From Streptomyces sp. Ag109_O5-1 (lineage in GTDB: Bacteria; Actinomycetota; Actinomycetes; Streptomycetales; Streptomycetaceae), in contig NZ_RKQF01000001.1 in NCBI RefSeq assembly GCF_003814875.1, forward strand, positions 7,502,001-7,566,000: a DNA stretch of 64,000 nucleotides, given 5' to 3'. Every line of letters begins with the position of its first letter. The first letter of the stretch is position 1. Shown here in pieces: positions 53,537-62,819 of the stretch. Below the pieces are notes generated by a model, which worked only from the letters and a program-made list of their open reading frames with translations, was not told where the DNA came from and searched no databases. Both the position numbers and the translations under genes were made by a program.

Positions 53537-53695
53537 GTGAGTGACGAGTTCGACGCCTCGGAGCCCGTTGACGAGGGCGCGTTCGGCATCGACGCGTTCT
53601 CCGTCGACGACCGGCTGCGGCTGTTCCACTTCGCCGCCGCCGTGGAGTCCCAGTGCGCGACAAACGCAGGCTGTCAGTCGTCATCCTCGTCGTAG
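53537..53695 (+). pseudogene. Truncated gene start of unknown family
   Basis: From GTG 53537, 52 residues with typical codon bias: VSDEFDASEPVDEGAFGIDAF and SVDDRLRLFHFAAAVESQ, then a stop after a low-complexity tail. The first 40 residues look like the start of a real protein that is cut off where the reverse remnant begins (about 53674). The original function cannot be told. Confidence 0.4.
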
Positions 53696-54060
53696 TAGGC
53701 GGACGCCGCTTTGCGTCCGGCCCACCACGCATAGCCCTCGTACACGCCCGGCGGGGCAGGGTCATCTCGCCGGCCGGCCCCGTGGTCAACTGGTTGACGA
53801 CGAGGGTGCCGGTCTCGGACTCGATGCTGATCGGGACGTGGCCTTCGGCGTCGGCGGGAGGCCTGGGGGGCAGATGCGGACGGTGACCCGTACGTCGATG
53901 TCGGTTGGCGACTGAGCAGGTGCAGGTGGTAGCCGTTGCCTGCTACCACCTGCACCTCCGCGGCTGTCATGGCTGCTTGGTCACCGAGGTAGGCGTCGGT
54001 GTCGTAGACCTCGACGACTCGACGGCCGGGGGTTGCGGTGACGCTGCATTCGGCGAGGAG
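53674..54060 (-). pseudogene. Frameshifted remnant of a small unknown protein gene
   Basis: Reading reverse, coding-like pieces join only by frame changes: RRVVEVYDTDAYLGDQ and VQVVAGNGYHLHLLSRQPT, then IDVRVTVRI in a second frame, PISIESETGTLVVNQLTTG in a third, and VYEGYAWWAGRKAASAYYDEDD in the first again. At least three frameshifts. No family recognised; the product was about 120 aa with an acidic end. Confidence 0.5.
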
Positions 54061-54201
54061 CGGAGCTGACGGTCCATGTCGGCTCCGTCCCGGCACCCAG
54101 GGACCGCACTCCGGTGGTTGACGCTGGTCAGGCTGGAAGCGGTCTCGGCGGACGGCAAGAGCTCGGACCCCTCGCACCGGGAGGGCCGAGCCCTGCGGCA
54201 C

Positions 54202-57200
54202 CTACCGGGCATGGCCGGCTCCGGCCAGGCGCACCAGTTCCGTCCTGCTGGTCACCCCCAGCGTGCGGCCGACTCGCTCCAGCATGCCGGTCACGTCCTG
54301 CGGAGTCAGCAGCAGAGCCTGGGCGACCTGACGGTCACTGTGACCGGCGCCGACCAGTTCCACCACCCGGTGCTCGGTCAGCGACAGGCTCGGATCCACC
54401 GCCGGCGCGGCTTTCGGACGCACCCCCAGCTCGGCCAGCATCCGGCGTACCCGGCCGGCCAGGAGGACACTGCCGCAGGTCTCGGCGAGGTCCAGGGCCT
54501 GGGTGAGAACTTGGCGGCCCTGGTCGGCCTCTCCCTTGCGCGACAGCGCGGCGCCCAGCTCGTACTGGGCCCGGGCCAGTTCCAGGCGGGCCGGAGACCG
54601 CTCCAGCATGGCGACGGCCTCGCGCAGGAGAGCCTCCCCCTCGGAGCCGCCCATGACGACACCCAAGCAACACGACGCCAGGCCGATCACTCGCTCGGTG
54701 CCCCAGCGATGAGCCAACTCCAGTTCCTCAGTGGCCAGCTGGAGCGCGTCGGTCCGCTGTCCGAGCGCCAGGTGCAGCCGCGCCGCCTGCGATCGCCAGG
54801 GCGCCCCGGCCAGGTTCGCGACCTGCGTCCGCTTCTCCTGTGCACCGTACTCCAGCAGGACCGTGAGGGCAGCGGCCGGATTGCCCCGCCCGGCATACAG
54901 CCGGCTGCGTGCGAGGACCACCGGCCCCTGCCACAGCCAGCCGGCCCGATCGGTGTCGGCGTCCGGCGTCAGTACCCGTGCTGCCGCGGCCGGGTCGCAC
55001 CGCTCGATCAGCGATTCGCCCACCTGGGCCATCAACGCCAGCCGTGCCCGATGCTCCAGGCCTTCGCCGCTCGTGGCGGCGGGATGTCCGAAGTCCGTGG
55101 TGAGCGCCAGCTGTTGGCCCCGACGCGCGCGGACCCTGAGCTGCCAGATCATCGCCGACGACACCATGAGGAAGATGCCCCAGCGCGCACCGATGTCGGC
55201 GATCTGGTCGAACCGCGCCGCTGCGTCGTCGAGGCGGTCGGTGGTCATGTAGGCCATTCCGGCCAGGCTCACGAGCATCTGTGACTGGTCCATGGCCGCC
55301 AGTCCGCCGCGCAGGGCCCGGTCGAGGAGGCTGTTGGTGACCTCGGCACTGGCGGCCGAGGCGGCCAGCGCGGCCAGGACCGCGCACTCACCCGGGGTGT
55401 CACCGGCCAGCTTGTGATCCCACAGCCGGCTTGCGAGTCGCCGGGCAGCGGGGAGGGTGGACAGCTGGTCATAACCGATCAGGAGCATCTGGGCCTGTAG
55501 AAACCATGACACCTCACGGGCCGTCCCGGTGCCGTCGTCGGCGTGCCGCAAGTCCTCCACCGCTCGGGCGAGCACCTCGACGGCGTCCGCGTGCTCATGG
55601 CCGAGGAACAGCGCGTTGGCGAGCAGGTAGGCCGCATGGGCGCGGGAGTACGGGTCCGTCAACACGGCGGAGGCCTGCGTCAGATGATGCCGCGCGGCGC
55701 CGATATCGAGCTGTAACTCGTCCTCGCCCAGCTCCAGCAGCAGCGGACCGCGTTCTTTGCCGGTCATCGGCTCCCGCAGGGCCCGGCGGAGGTAGGCCGC
55801 GGTGATCTCCGGGGCACCTCGGCCGCGCGTGGCCCGCGCCGCCTGCCGCAGGGTGTCGACCCGCCAGGCCTCACCGCTCGGTTCGGCCAGCAGCAGGTGG
55901 GCGGCTACCAGGTCGCCGGCCGCCCCCTCGCGCCGCAGCAGTTCGGCCGCCCGTGCGTGTCCGGCGGCCAGCTCCACCGGTCCGACGACGGTCTCGGCGA
56001 TCGCGGCGCGGACCAGGGGATGCTCGAACCGTGCGACCTCACCAGGTGCCAGCACACCGATCCGCTGCAACCGGCGGCCGTGCTCCCGGGCCTGCGCCTC
56101 GCCCAACTCCGCCAGTTCGGCCGCGAGATGCCAGTCGGCCCCGTCCCCCAGCACCGCCAGGGCCTCGACCAGACGCCGGGTCGGCTCCGGCTGGCCCGTC
56201 AGCCGCTTGACCACGGTGTCCGCCAGAATCCGGCCGCGGAACTCCTCGACCAGATGTACCTGGGCGCCGACGGGCCTGACCCCGTTGTCGGCGAGCGTGC
56301 GCAGCAACTCGCGCAGCAGCAGGGGGTTGCCCTGGCTCGCCTCTGCGCAGGCGGCGGCGAACCGCGGTTCGGTGCCCTGGCCCAGACTCGCCCGCGTCAG
56401 CCCGGTCACGCTGTCGGCGCCCAGCGCCGGCAGCCCGACCGTCAGGCAGTCCGGCTGGGCGGCGATCCGCTCCAGCAACGGCTCGGCCCGGGTCCCGCTG
56501 TCCGGCCGTGCCGCCAGCACCAGCAGCACCGGCAGACCGCGCAGACGCCGCGCCAGGTACTCCAGCCACCGTAAGGACGGGCCGTCCGCCCAGTGCGCGT
56601 CGTCGACCACCAGAGCGACCGGCCCGTCATCGGTGACATGCACCATCAGCCAGTACAGGCTGTGCAGCAGGCCCTGTGACGCCTCGGGGGACAGCCCTCC
56701 GCCCTCGTCGGCTCCGGCCACGAGCAGGGCGTGCGACGCCAGCTCCGCCGGGCCCGACAACAGCCGCTCCCGTCCGGCACTACCGGCTCGACCGAGCAGC
56801 GGCTCGACCAGCTGCCGGAGCACGGAGAAGGCGAAGCCCTGTTCCAGCTCTCCCCCGCTGCCCCGCACCACCCTTATGCCCCGCGACTGCTCGGCCGCCG
56901 CCCAGGTGTCCACCAGGGAGGTCTTCCCCATCCCCGCGCTCGCCCGCACCAGCACCACCGCGCCCCGGCCGGCCCGAGCCTCGCCGGCCGCGCGCGCGAG
57001 TACCGCCAGCTGGCTGCGACGATCGAGCAGACCTGGTCCCGTCGCAGCGTCATCGGCCGGAGGAACGCCCTGCCGGCCGGAACGGCCGGCGGCCAGCAGC
57101 GCGGCAGCGTCGGCGTCGGCCAGCCCCAGTGCCGACACCAGCAGCTCCACCGTGCGCCGCTGCGGCCGCTCCCGGCGGCCCCGCTCCAGGTCCCTGATCG

Positions 57201-57294
57201 ACCTGGCCGACAGCCCGGCGGCCTCGGCGAGCGCCTCCTGCGTCAGCCCCGCGGTCCGGCGTAAATCCCGCAACATCTCACCGAACACCACCAC
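54202..57294 (-). CDS. Large ATPase regulator with N-terminal XRE and C-terminal LuxR DNA-binding domains
   Basis: About 1030 aa; GTG codons at 57294-57288 are probable starts (GGGGG upstream; ATG 57276 also possible). An XRE-type HTH begins the protein: LRDLRRTAGLTQEALAEAAGLSARSIRDLERGRRERP (about 8-45). The NTPase has Walker A VRASAGMGKTSLVDTW (about 115-130), Walker B VALVVDDAHWADGPS and further LAL-like segments. A TPR-like helical region fills about 400-940. The end is a LuxR-type HTH: LSLTEHRVVELVGAGHSDRQVAQALLLTPQDV. Having both HTHs is unusual. TTA codons at 57264-57262 and 56574-56572 predict bldA dependence. Likely a pathway activator; target unknown. Confidence 0.9.
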   Translation of the reverse strand: MVVFGEMLRDLRRTAGLTQEALAEAAGLSARSIRDLERGRRERPQRRTVELLVSALGLADADAAALLAAGRSGRQGVPPADDAATGPGLLDRRSQLAVLARAAGEARAGRGAVVLVRASAGMGKTSLVDTWAAAEQSRGIRVVRGSGGELEQGFAFSVLRQLVEPLLGRAGSAGRERLLSGPAELASHALLVAGADEGGGLSPEASQGLLHSLYWLMVHVTDDGPVALVVDDAHWADGPSLRWLEYLARRLRGLPVLLVLAARPDSGTRAEPLLERIAAQPDCLTVGLPALGADSVTGLTRASLGQGTEPRFAAACAEASQGNPLLLRELLRTLADNGVRPVGAQVHLVEEFRGRILADTVVKRLTGQPEPTRRLVEALAVLGDGADWHLAAELAELGEAQAREHGRRLQRIGVLAPGEVARFEHPLVRAAIAETVVGPVELAAGHARAAELLRREGAAGDLVAAHLLLAEPSGEAWRVDTLRQAARATRGRGAPEITAAYLRRALREPMTGKERGPLLLELGEDELQLDIGAARHHLTQASAVLTDPYSRAHAAYLLANALFLGHEHADAVEVLARAVEDLRHADDGTGTAREVSWFLQAQMLLIGYDQLSTLPAARRLASRLWDHKLAGDTPGECAVLAALAASAASAEVTNSLLDRALRGGLAAMDQSQMLVSLAGMAYMTTDRLDDAAARFDQIADIGARWGIFLMVSSAMIWQLRVRARRGQQLALTTDFGHPAATSGEGLEHRARLALMAQVGESLIERCDPAAAARVLTPDADTDRAGWLWQGPVVLARSRLYAGRGNPAAALTVLLEYGAQEKRTQVANLAGAPWRSQAARLHLALGQRTDALQLATEELELAHRWGTERVIGLASCCLGVVMGGSEGEALLREAVAMLERSPARLELARAQYELGAALSRKGEADQGRQVLTQALDLAETCGSVLLAGRVRRMLAELGVRPKAAPAVDPSLSLTEHRVVELVGAGHSDRQVAQALLLTPQDVTGMLERVGRTLGVTSRTELVRLAGAGHAR

Positions 57295-57399
57295 ACGCCC
57301 CCACGGCAGCCCAGGACGCCGACCACCGAGAAAAACGTGACGGTATGTCGTCGTGCCACTACTGATCATCAGTACCGGGTCAGGACCCTACCGGGGGAA

Positions 57400-57630
57400 C
57401 GCACAGCGACTACCGCAAGGCCCTGGCGAAGGGCCGGCCTATCGCCAGTGGCGTTGTCGAGGGCACCTGCCGCCACCAGTAGGCGGAGTGTCCCCGGCGC
57501 CGAGGCCGTCCTCCTCCTGCGGGCCATGATCAGCAACAACCACGTCGAGGAGTATGGGGCCCTACCACTTTGCACGGGAGATCGAACGCATCCGCGCAGG
57601 CAGCCGACCACCTCACCGCATGACCGAGGA
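57400..57630 (+). pseudogene. Remnant of an ISKra4-type transposase C-terminus
   Basis: Forward fragments: DYRKALAKGRPIASGVVEGTCR, then after a shift GAEAVLLLRAMISNNHVEEY, then HFAREIERIRAGSR. This order (GxPIASGVVEG, GAEAVLxLRA, EYxxFHxxRE) is the end of ISKra4-family DDE transposases. The N-terminal part and inverted repeats are absent. Confidence 0.65.
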
Positions 57631-57632
57631 TC

Positions 57633-58640
57633 TCACTGCGACAGAGCTGCACGAGCTACACCCGTGCGGGTTGAGTTGGAGATGAGGCGCTGGCCGAGGT
57701 GGGTGAGGCTGTGCCGAGCGGTGCCGTGGGGGCGCACGGTGGTGATCAGGCCGCTCGCGCGCAGGGCGTTGAGGTGGTGGCTGGCAGTCGCGGTGGAGAT
57801 GCCGACGCAGGTGGCGAGTTCGGTGGTGCTGCGGACGGTGGTGAGGGCGGCGAGGGCGGCGGCCCGGGTACGGCCCAACAGGCGGGTGAGGCTGGGATCA
57901 GGATGCAGGCCGTCCTCGGGAAGGAGGGCGTGCTTGTGGTGCACTGGAAAGAAGAGCTCGACGGGAGCCTGCTCGTCGTAGTTGTCGAGGCGGGTCGTGG
58001 GGGCGCCGAGGAAGAACACGGGTACCAGCAGCAGGCCCCGGCCGGCCAGGTGTAAGTCCACGTTGTGCGGGATGCGGCAGGGGACGGTCAGGACGGGAAA
58101 CTCCCAGCTGATCGACGGGTGCAGGCCGTTCAGCATGCTCCCGGCCGTAGCCACCGCGCCGCCGGATACGGCCTGGACGGCGCGCTGCACATGCTGCCAG
58201 GTCGGCGCGATGGCCAGCCGGTGGTAGGCACCCAGCAGACGGGCCAGCCGGTTGGTGGCCTCCGGTCGCCCGTGGTGGACATCGACGATCCATCGCGCCA
58301 GGTCGGGGCGAAGGCTGCGCGTCACGGCCAGATCTGCGGTCGCCTCGGCCGCCGGCTTCGACCGCACTGCTTCCAGCCCGTCGCTCAGGCTTGCGGCGCC
58401 CGTCGGGGCGACGAGGAACTCGGGCAGCGTGCCGTGGTCGGGGGTCACCAGGTCGAACACCGGCTGCTCGCGCAGGCCGACAGCTTCGCGGGCGCGGGAG
58501 GACCAGCGGACGAACGGCCGGCTGTACGCCTGTGGCTGTTGTAGGAACTGGAGGCTGAACACGGTCTCCATCAGCGGCTCCGGGTGTGTGACCCAGCGGA
58601 TCCGCTGCACGTCGGCCTCGGTGAAATGGATACGAAGCAT
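57633..58640 (-). CDS. DUF5937/ArsR-type HTH transcriptional regulator with a TTA codon
   Basis: A 335-aa protein; ATG 58640 is chosen (GGGGGG just upstream; an upstream in-frame ATG lacks one). The N-terminal domain LRIHFTEADVQRIRWVTHPEPLMETVFSLQFL fits DUF5937. The C-terminal winged helix has TTELATCVGISTATASHHLNALRASGLITTVRPHGTARHSLTHLGQRL (about 275-325), ArsR-like, without the metal-binding cysteines. TTA at 58055-58053 suggests bldA control. Between a transposase relic and secreted-protein genes. Ligand and targets unknown. Confidence 0.85.
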   Translation of the reverse strand: MLRIHFTEADVQRIRWVTHPEPLMETVFSLQFLQQPQAYSRPFVRWSSRAREAVGLREQPVFDLVTPDHGTLPEFLVAPTGAASLSDGLEAVRSKPAAEATADLAVTRSLRPDLARWIVDVHHGRPEATNRLARLLGAYHRLAIAPTWQHVQRAVQAVSGGAVATAGSMLNGLHPSISWEFPVLTVPCRIPHNVDLHLAGRGLLLVPVFFLGAPTTRLDNYDEQAPVELFFPVHHKHALLPEDGLHPDPSLTRLLGRTRAAALAALTTVRSTTELATCVGISTATASHHLNALRASGLITTVRPHGTARHSLTHLGQRLISNSTRTGVARAALSQ

Positions 58641-59097
58641 CAGCCCCCCAGATGCACGCACAGTCGGCACGATCGGCCCACCCCGGCCATGCCCGGCGAA
58701 CGGTAAAGGTCATGTTCTGAACATGAATGACCGGCTCGGACGGCCGACCGCACACAGGCCCCGGCGATCGAACCGGATACGCCGGGAACCCGCCGCGAAG
58801 GGCCGTTCCTTCCGGTTGCGAGCACGGTCGAAGCCGATGGCGCCCGATTCCGTCGCTGTGCACGATGAGTCATGTCAGCCCCGCGGGGATGGCGCTCAAC
58901 TCCGCCAAGGGATCGACATCCTTGGCGGGACGCACTGTCGCAGTCTGTCCGTTCCAGTGCGCACCAGGTCGCCATGACCGGCACCGGCGAGCCACAGGCT
59001 CGTCCCGGCGGTCGCCCGGCGGGGCGCCGGGTCCGGCGGATCAGTGCGTTACGCAATGACATGCCCATGCTCATTTCGGGAAAAGGAGTGTCTTCAA
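58641..59097. other. Intergenic region before a secreted-protein gene
   Basis: No supported gene. The reverse frame here lacks a ribosome site. CTCCGCCAAGGGATCGACATCCTTGGCGGG (58901-58930) contains a CCGCCAAGG/CCTTGGCGG inverted repeat that could be an operator or terminator. Confidence 0.45.
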
Positions 59098-59646
59098 ATG
59101 ACGCGAACCAAGCGGGTTTCTCGCGGCCGGCGCCGCCTCGGCCTCGCCACGGCCGGTCTCGCGACGGTCCTGCTCACCGGGCTGCCCGTGGCTTCGGCCT
59201 CGGCCGCCCCACACGCCTCCGGGGCTGTGATGATCGAGAGCGGCCCGTTCCACGGCTTCGTGCTGTGTGCCAGCCCCAACGACGAGTCGGTCTGGCTCAA
59301 GCAGATCAACACCGCTGATGCCTACTGCAAGTGGAAGGTGTTCGGCTCCTCCTCCGAGTTCACGCTGTACAACGCGGCCAAGGACCAGGTGATGGCCTAC
59401 ACCGGTGGCAACGAGGGCGCTGTGGTGATGGAGGACGAGGGGACCTCGCCCCTGGGTGCGCACGGCGAGCTGTGGTCTTGGGGCGGGGCCGAGGACTGGG
59501 GGGCCTCGGCGCTGCAGTCCTTCTACGACAGCGGTCAGAACGTCGACGCCGGGATCGACAGCCCCCGCACTGACCCGGTCCACACCCGCGGCTGGCGCCA
59601 CGGCCACCAGAGGGAACTGACCTGGAACGCGATCACCGCGGGCTGA
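59098..59646 (+). CDS. Small secreted protein of unknown family, 182 aa
   Basis: Start ATG 59098 with AAAAGGAG (59081-59088), one of the best ribosome sites of the window. Signal peptide: RGRRRLGLATAGLATVLLTG, then ASASAAPHASG. The mature part has two cysteines (FVLCASPNDE, DAYCKWKVFG), likely a disulfide, and several tryptophans: VWLKQINTADAYCKW, LWSWGGAEDWGAS, WRHGHQRELTWNAI. The pattern suggests a beta-trefoil-like or carbohydrate-contacting fold, but the family is not recognised. Followed by a terminator. Confidence 0.8.
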   Translation: MTRTKRVSRGRRRLGLATAGLATVLLTGLPVASASAAPHASGAVMIESGPFHGFVLCASPNDESVWLKQINTADAYCKWKVFGSSSEFTLYNAAKDQVMAYTGGNEGAVVMEDEGTSPLGAHGELWSWGGAEDWGASALQSFYDSGQNVDAGIDSPRTDPVHTRGWRHGHQRELTWNAITAG

Positions 59647-59659
59647 GCTTCACCCCGAC

Positions 59660-59694
59660 CAGCCCGAGCCGGACGCCACGCCCGGCTCGGGCTG
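59660..59694 (+). terminator. Terminator after the small secreted protein gene
   Basis: CAGCCCGAGCCGG (59660-59672) pairs perfectly with CCGGCTCGGGCTG (59682-59694): a 13-bp stem, 9-base loop, 14 bases after the stop. Confidence 0.85.
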
Positions 59695-59888
59695 CGGTCC
59701 GAGTACAAGCAGGGGGCCGGTGAGAGATGACGAGCGGGTGACACGTGAGCGCAGGGCGCCGGCATGTGCGCCATCCCGCACCCGCCAGGGAAGCGGTCAG
59801 GCCTGTTGCGACGGGCGGCTGTCCCCCCGTGGTCAGCACCGCTCGCGCGTCACCACAGATCCGTCAACTCACCGGCCCGGTAGGCATG

Positions 59889-60932
59889 TCAGCCGACGGC
59901 GCCGTGTGGGGCGGGTGCCCCGTCCAAGGGCTGCATGCGCGGGTCGAACGCCGCTTTCATGGGCGGACCCACGGGGCCGTCGTCCAGGACGCACTCCCCG
60001 CTGATGGGCTCGGAGAACGTGCAACCGGATTTCGGGTTGCCCCACCGGCCGGTGTAGTTCAGCCAGGACCATTCGCCGGTGAAGCTGCCCACGGGCTGCC
60101 ACGCGAACACTTTCAGGGCCTGCTGGGTGTCCCACAGCGTGCTGGCGCCCGTGTCGTCGTTGAGGCTGTCCCCGTTGGGCAGGTGCTTGTAGGTGTGGCG
60201 TCCCGCGTCGGCATACAGGCCATGGGACCCTTGGGCCGCGTAGACCACCGGGTGCTCGCCGGCCAGAGCGACGTCCTTGCCACCGTAGGGGAATGTCTGC
60301 CCACCGTCGTGCTGGCTCAGGGAGATCTGCTGAGGCGTCCCGTCGACGAAGCGGAGGGTGACGTTCTCCCAGTCGCCGACGTGGTTGCCGAAGGTGGAGT
60401 AGCCCCCGACGCACCCCCAGGGGGAGTACCAGCCGATGCAGACACGTTTGCCGTTGTTATAGGGATAGAACGTCCAGTAGATGACGTCGGTGACGTTGGT
60501 CGGGAGCCCGTTGTCCGTGCGGTGGACCACCTCGGCGTAGGCCGGCACCGCGCTCCGGTCGGGGCGCTGTCCGGCCAGGAACGCGGGGCCGGTGCAGGAA
60601 TCGCAGCCCAGCGGCTGGTTGGTCACGAGGAACTGCTGGTTGGGCTTGTCGCCGTCCGGATGTGTCTCCACGTGGGTGTTGTTCAGGAGCGACTCCACGT
60701 TGGACGGGAAGTAGGACTCGTCCTGCTGGAGCCAGATCCGTGGAGCGAAGCGGCGCGCCAGGGCGTCATCGGACGCCGACACCGAGGCGGTGTGGACGGA
60801 TCGGGCGCCGGCCGCGGCCAGTGACGGCGTGGACAGCGGCAGCGCCAGGAGAGCGGCGGTGGAGACCGTGGTGATCAGACCGGCCCCCCAACACCGCACG
60901 GAGGCCGACCAGCCTTTCGCTAAACCGGTCAC
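59889..60932 (-). CDS. Secreted Vps62-family protein with a TTA codon
   Basis: A 347-aa protein from GTG 60932 (AAAGGGAC five bases upstream). Signal peptide (about 10-34: CWGAGLITTVSTAALLALPL). Features of the Vps62/DUF946 family: RRFAPRIWLQQDESYFPSNVESLL, VIYWTFYPYNNGK, STFGNHVGDWENVTLRFVDG, QHDGGQTFPY and HPVVYAAQGSHGLYADAGRHTY. The conserved His/Asp residues suggest a metal-dependent fold, but no reaction is established. Leu4 is TTA (60923-60921), hinting at bldA control. No co-directional neighbour within 250 bases. Confidence 0.87.
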   Translation of the reverse strand: MTGLAKGWSASVRCWGAGLITTVSTAALLALPLSTPSLAAAGARSVHTASVSASDDALARRFAPRIWLQQDESYFPSNVESLLNNTHVETHPDGDKPNQQFLVTNQPLGCDSCTGPAFLAGQRPDRSAVPAYAEVVHRTDNGLPTNVTDVIYWTFYPYNNGKRVCIGWYSPWGCVGGYSTFGNHVGDWENVTLRFVDGTPQQISLSQHDGGQTFPYGGKDVALAGEHPVVYAAQGSHGLYADAGRHTYKHLPNGDSLNDDTGASTLWDTQQALKVFAWQPVGSFTGEWSWLNYTGRWGNPKSGCTFSEPISGECVLDDGPVGPPMKAAFDPRMQPLDGAPAPHGAVG

Positions 60933-61189
60933 GAATGTCCCTTTCGCGGGGAGTCCTGTAGGAAAGTGATTCTCAACGTGCAGGCAGAGCGGGGCACACG
61001 GCCGTGCGAGCGGTACGGGTGAGGGCGTCGCGGTGGTCTCCGGGGCATAGGGAAGACCTCCTGTGGGGTTCGGGAGCTGAGGTCGTTCACGGGCGACACC
61101 TTCCTGTACTCGACGGGGAGTGGTGACTACTTGACCGTGTACAGCAGAACATCGAGGCGGACAGGGCACCAGGAAGAAGAACGGGACGG

Positions 61190-61790
61190 ACTACCGGAAC
61201 AAACCAGGAACGCTGGGCAGGGCCCCACACTTCTGCTCGCGCGCCGCAGGCCGGCTCAGTGCGCGCTCGACCACCCAGCGGCGGGCCAGGAAGGTGAAGC
61301 CGCGCTGCCCATCGGGCGGCGCACCACCTCGACGCGCACGCCGTCGCGGGCGAACGCCTCGGCTGGCGCCCGGCCCTGGTAGGCGCTGTCCACCCACACC
61401 AGCCTCAGCATCCGGCCCGGCTCGGTCATGAACTTCTCCATCAGCTCCGGCGCGGCCTTGGAGTCGTGCACGTCGGCCGGGGTGACGGTCGCCGCCAGCG
61501 CGGGCCCTCGCTGTCGGTCAGGACGTGGCGATTGCGCCCGTCGCGCCTCTTGCCGCCGTCGTATCCGCGGCTGTCCTCGCCGACGGTCTCGGAGTCGTCG
61601 ACCGGCTGGGAGTCGATGGTCCCCGCACTCGGCTCCGCGTTCCGGCCGCGCCGCGTGCGCGCTGCAGCGAAGACGTTCGTACAGTTCGCGGATGCGGTCG
61701 TGGCCCCGCCAGTGGCGGAAGCCAGCAGGCCGTGATCGAGCCGGTGTTGCGGCAAGTTCCGGACCGGACGCCGATGGAGCCTCGCCGACC
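61190..61790 (-). pseudogene. Broken IS5-type transposase
   Basis: Reverse-strand pieces in different frames form one transposase: HWRGHDRIRELYERLR (insertion-domain helix), AEPSAGTIDSQPVDDSETVGED (first Asp motif), GYDGGKRRDGRNRHVLTDSEG, VHDSKAAPELMEKF, LRLVWVDSAYQG (second Asp), and GFTFLARRWVVERALS (Glu motif, RRWVVERxxxW). At least two frameshifts; the order DDE is kept. No terminal repeats seen. Confidence 0.75.
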
Positions 61791-61831
61791 GCTCATGGGC
61801 TGTGGAACCCCGCGCGTCGGTGCCGCTGGGG

Positions 61832-62254
61832 TCAGGTGCTGGATGCCTCGAAGGTTTCGATCGTGCAGCGTGCTACTCCGCTGCGCTCGATCCTGGCGTC
61901 GCTGGTGATCAGCGGGACACCGAGGCTTTCGGCGAGGGCCACGTAATGCGCGTCGTAGACGGAGAGGTTGTTCGACAGCTCGCGTACGCGCTGCCACAGG
62001 ACCAGCGTGGGGTGCAGGTCGAGAGCGAGGGTCTGGTAGTCGGTAATTGCCTTCTGGGCCTCCTTTTCCGTGATCTTCGGCTTGTCCCCTCGTCGGCCGC
62101 GGGCCAGCCCGAAGGCGGCCGAGGTGATCTCGTAGTCCAGCAGGCCCGGCGCTGCGAGGATGTCGGCGCGGCTCAGCCGCTCACGGATCGCGGTTCCGGT
62201 CCTGCCGTGGTCGAGGAGGAAGTGTACGAGGCTGGAGCAGTCAATGACGATCAA
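61832..62254 (-). CDS. vapC: VapC-like PIN-domain toxin
   Basis: A 140-aa PIN ribonuclease. The four acidic residues are visible: Asp in MIVIDCSSLV, Glu in LLDYEITSA, Asp in LSVYDAHYVALAE and Asp in LITSDARI. It starts with TTG 62254, overlapping the antitoxin stop (TTGA), so the two are translated together. It would cut RNA (typically tRNA) when the antitoxin is lost. Lies beside IS and intron relics, as toxin-antitoxin pairs often do. Confidence 0.9.
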   Translation of the reverse strand: MIVIDCSSLVHFLLDHGRTGTAIRERLSRADILAAPGLLDYEITSAAFGLARGRRGDKPKITEKEAQKAITDYQTLALDLHPTLVLWQRVRELSNNLSVYDAHYVALAESLGVPLITSDARIERSGVARCTIETFEASST

Positions 62255-62481
62255 CGACGGTCCCGCCCGTCCTCGATGGCGTCGAGGATGTCGGTCGTGC
62301 TGAGCTCGGTGCGTGTTTCACGTTCCAGGCGTGTGGCCATCTCCGCGAGGGTGGGCTTGGCGGCCTCCCGGGCGAGAAGGTCCAGGGTGTACGCCTGGAG
62401 CGACTTGCCCGCCTGTGCGGCGCGGACCTTCAGGGCGTTGAGTGTGTCGTCCGGGACGTCCCGGATGGTGATCGCGGGCAT
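62251..62481 (-). CDS. vapB: VapB-like ribbon-helix-helix antitoxin
   Basis: A 76-aa protein. N-terminal beta-strand-helix ITIRDVPDDTLNALKVRAAQAGKSLQAYTLDLLAREA is the ribbon-helix-helix DNA-binding domain of FitA/VapB type; the acidic C-terminus (ELSTTDILDAIEDG) neutralises the toxin. Start ATG 62481; no ribosome site, but TAAAAT six bases upstream suggests a leaderless mRNA. Probably autoregulates the pair. Confidence 0.9.
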   Translation of the reverse strand: MPAITIRDVPDDTLNALKVRAAQAGKSLQAYTLDLLAREAAKPTLAEMATRLERETRTELSTTDILDAIEDGRDRR

Positions 62482-62488
62482 GCCGTCA

Positions 62489-62494
62489 TTTTAG
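62489..62494 (-). promoter_or_regulatory. Leaderless -10 box of vapBC
   Basis: TAAAAT (reverse strand 62494-62489), followed after GACGGC by the vapB ATG, puts the transcript start about at the start codon. Upstream TGCATATCGCCTGCA (62514-62500) is an imperfect inverted repeat and a likely site for VapB. Confidence 0.5.
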
Positions 62495-62639
62495 CAGCAT
62501 TGCAGGCGATATGCAGTCATCGAGGGTGGTTGCCCCGACCCGACCGGTCGCGAGGTCCGGGAAAGCCGGAATGAGGGCGAAGGGGCACAGGCAGTCGGGA
62601 AGTTCGGACAGGGGATGCGCAACGCAGCGGGAGAGGAGA

Positions 62640-62810
62640 AAGAAACCACTGGTGGCCCGCTTCGGCGGGATCCCTGCCGGGCAGTGCGCGATATGCGAAG
62701 TACGCACGGGACTCCAGCTCCACCACGTCCGTAATCTCGAGGATCCCAACAAGCGAAGACGGCCGGAACGGCCGAGGTGGGTGCGTCTGATGGCCACGCT
62801 CGACGGCTCC
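62640..62810 (+). pseudogene. Fragment of a group II intron maturase (C-terminal HNH end)
   Basis: Forward frame with CAICEVRTGLQLHHVRNLED and RRRPERPRWVRLMATL: the zinc-finger-like HNH end of group II intron proteins (CxxC, HHV/I R, RPExPxWxxLM). No reverse transcriptase domain lies upstream, and the second CxxC pair is missing, so only the last part survives. Marks a past retroelement insertion. Confidence 0.65.
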
Positions 62811-62819
62811 GGTGCCCGT

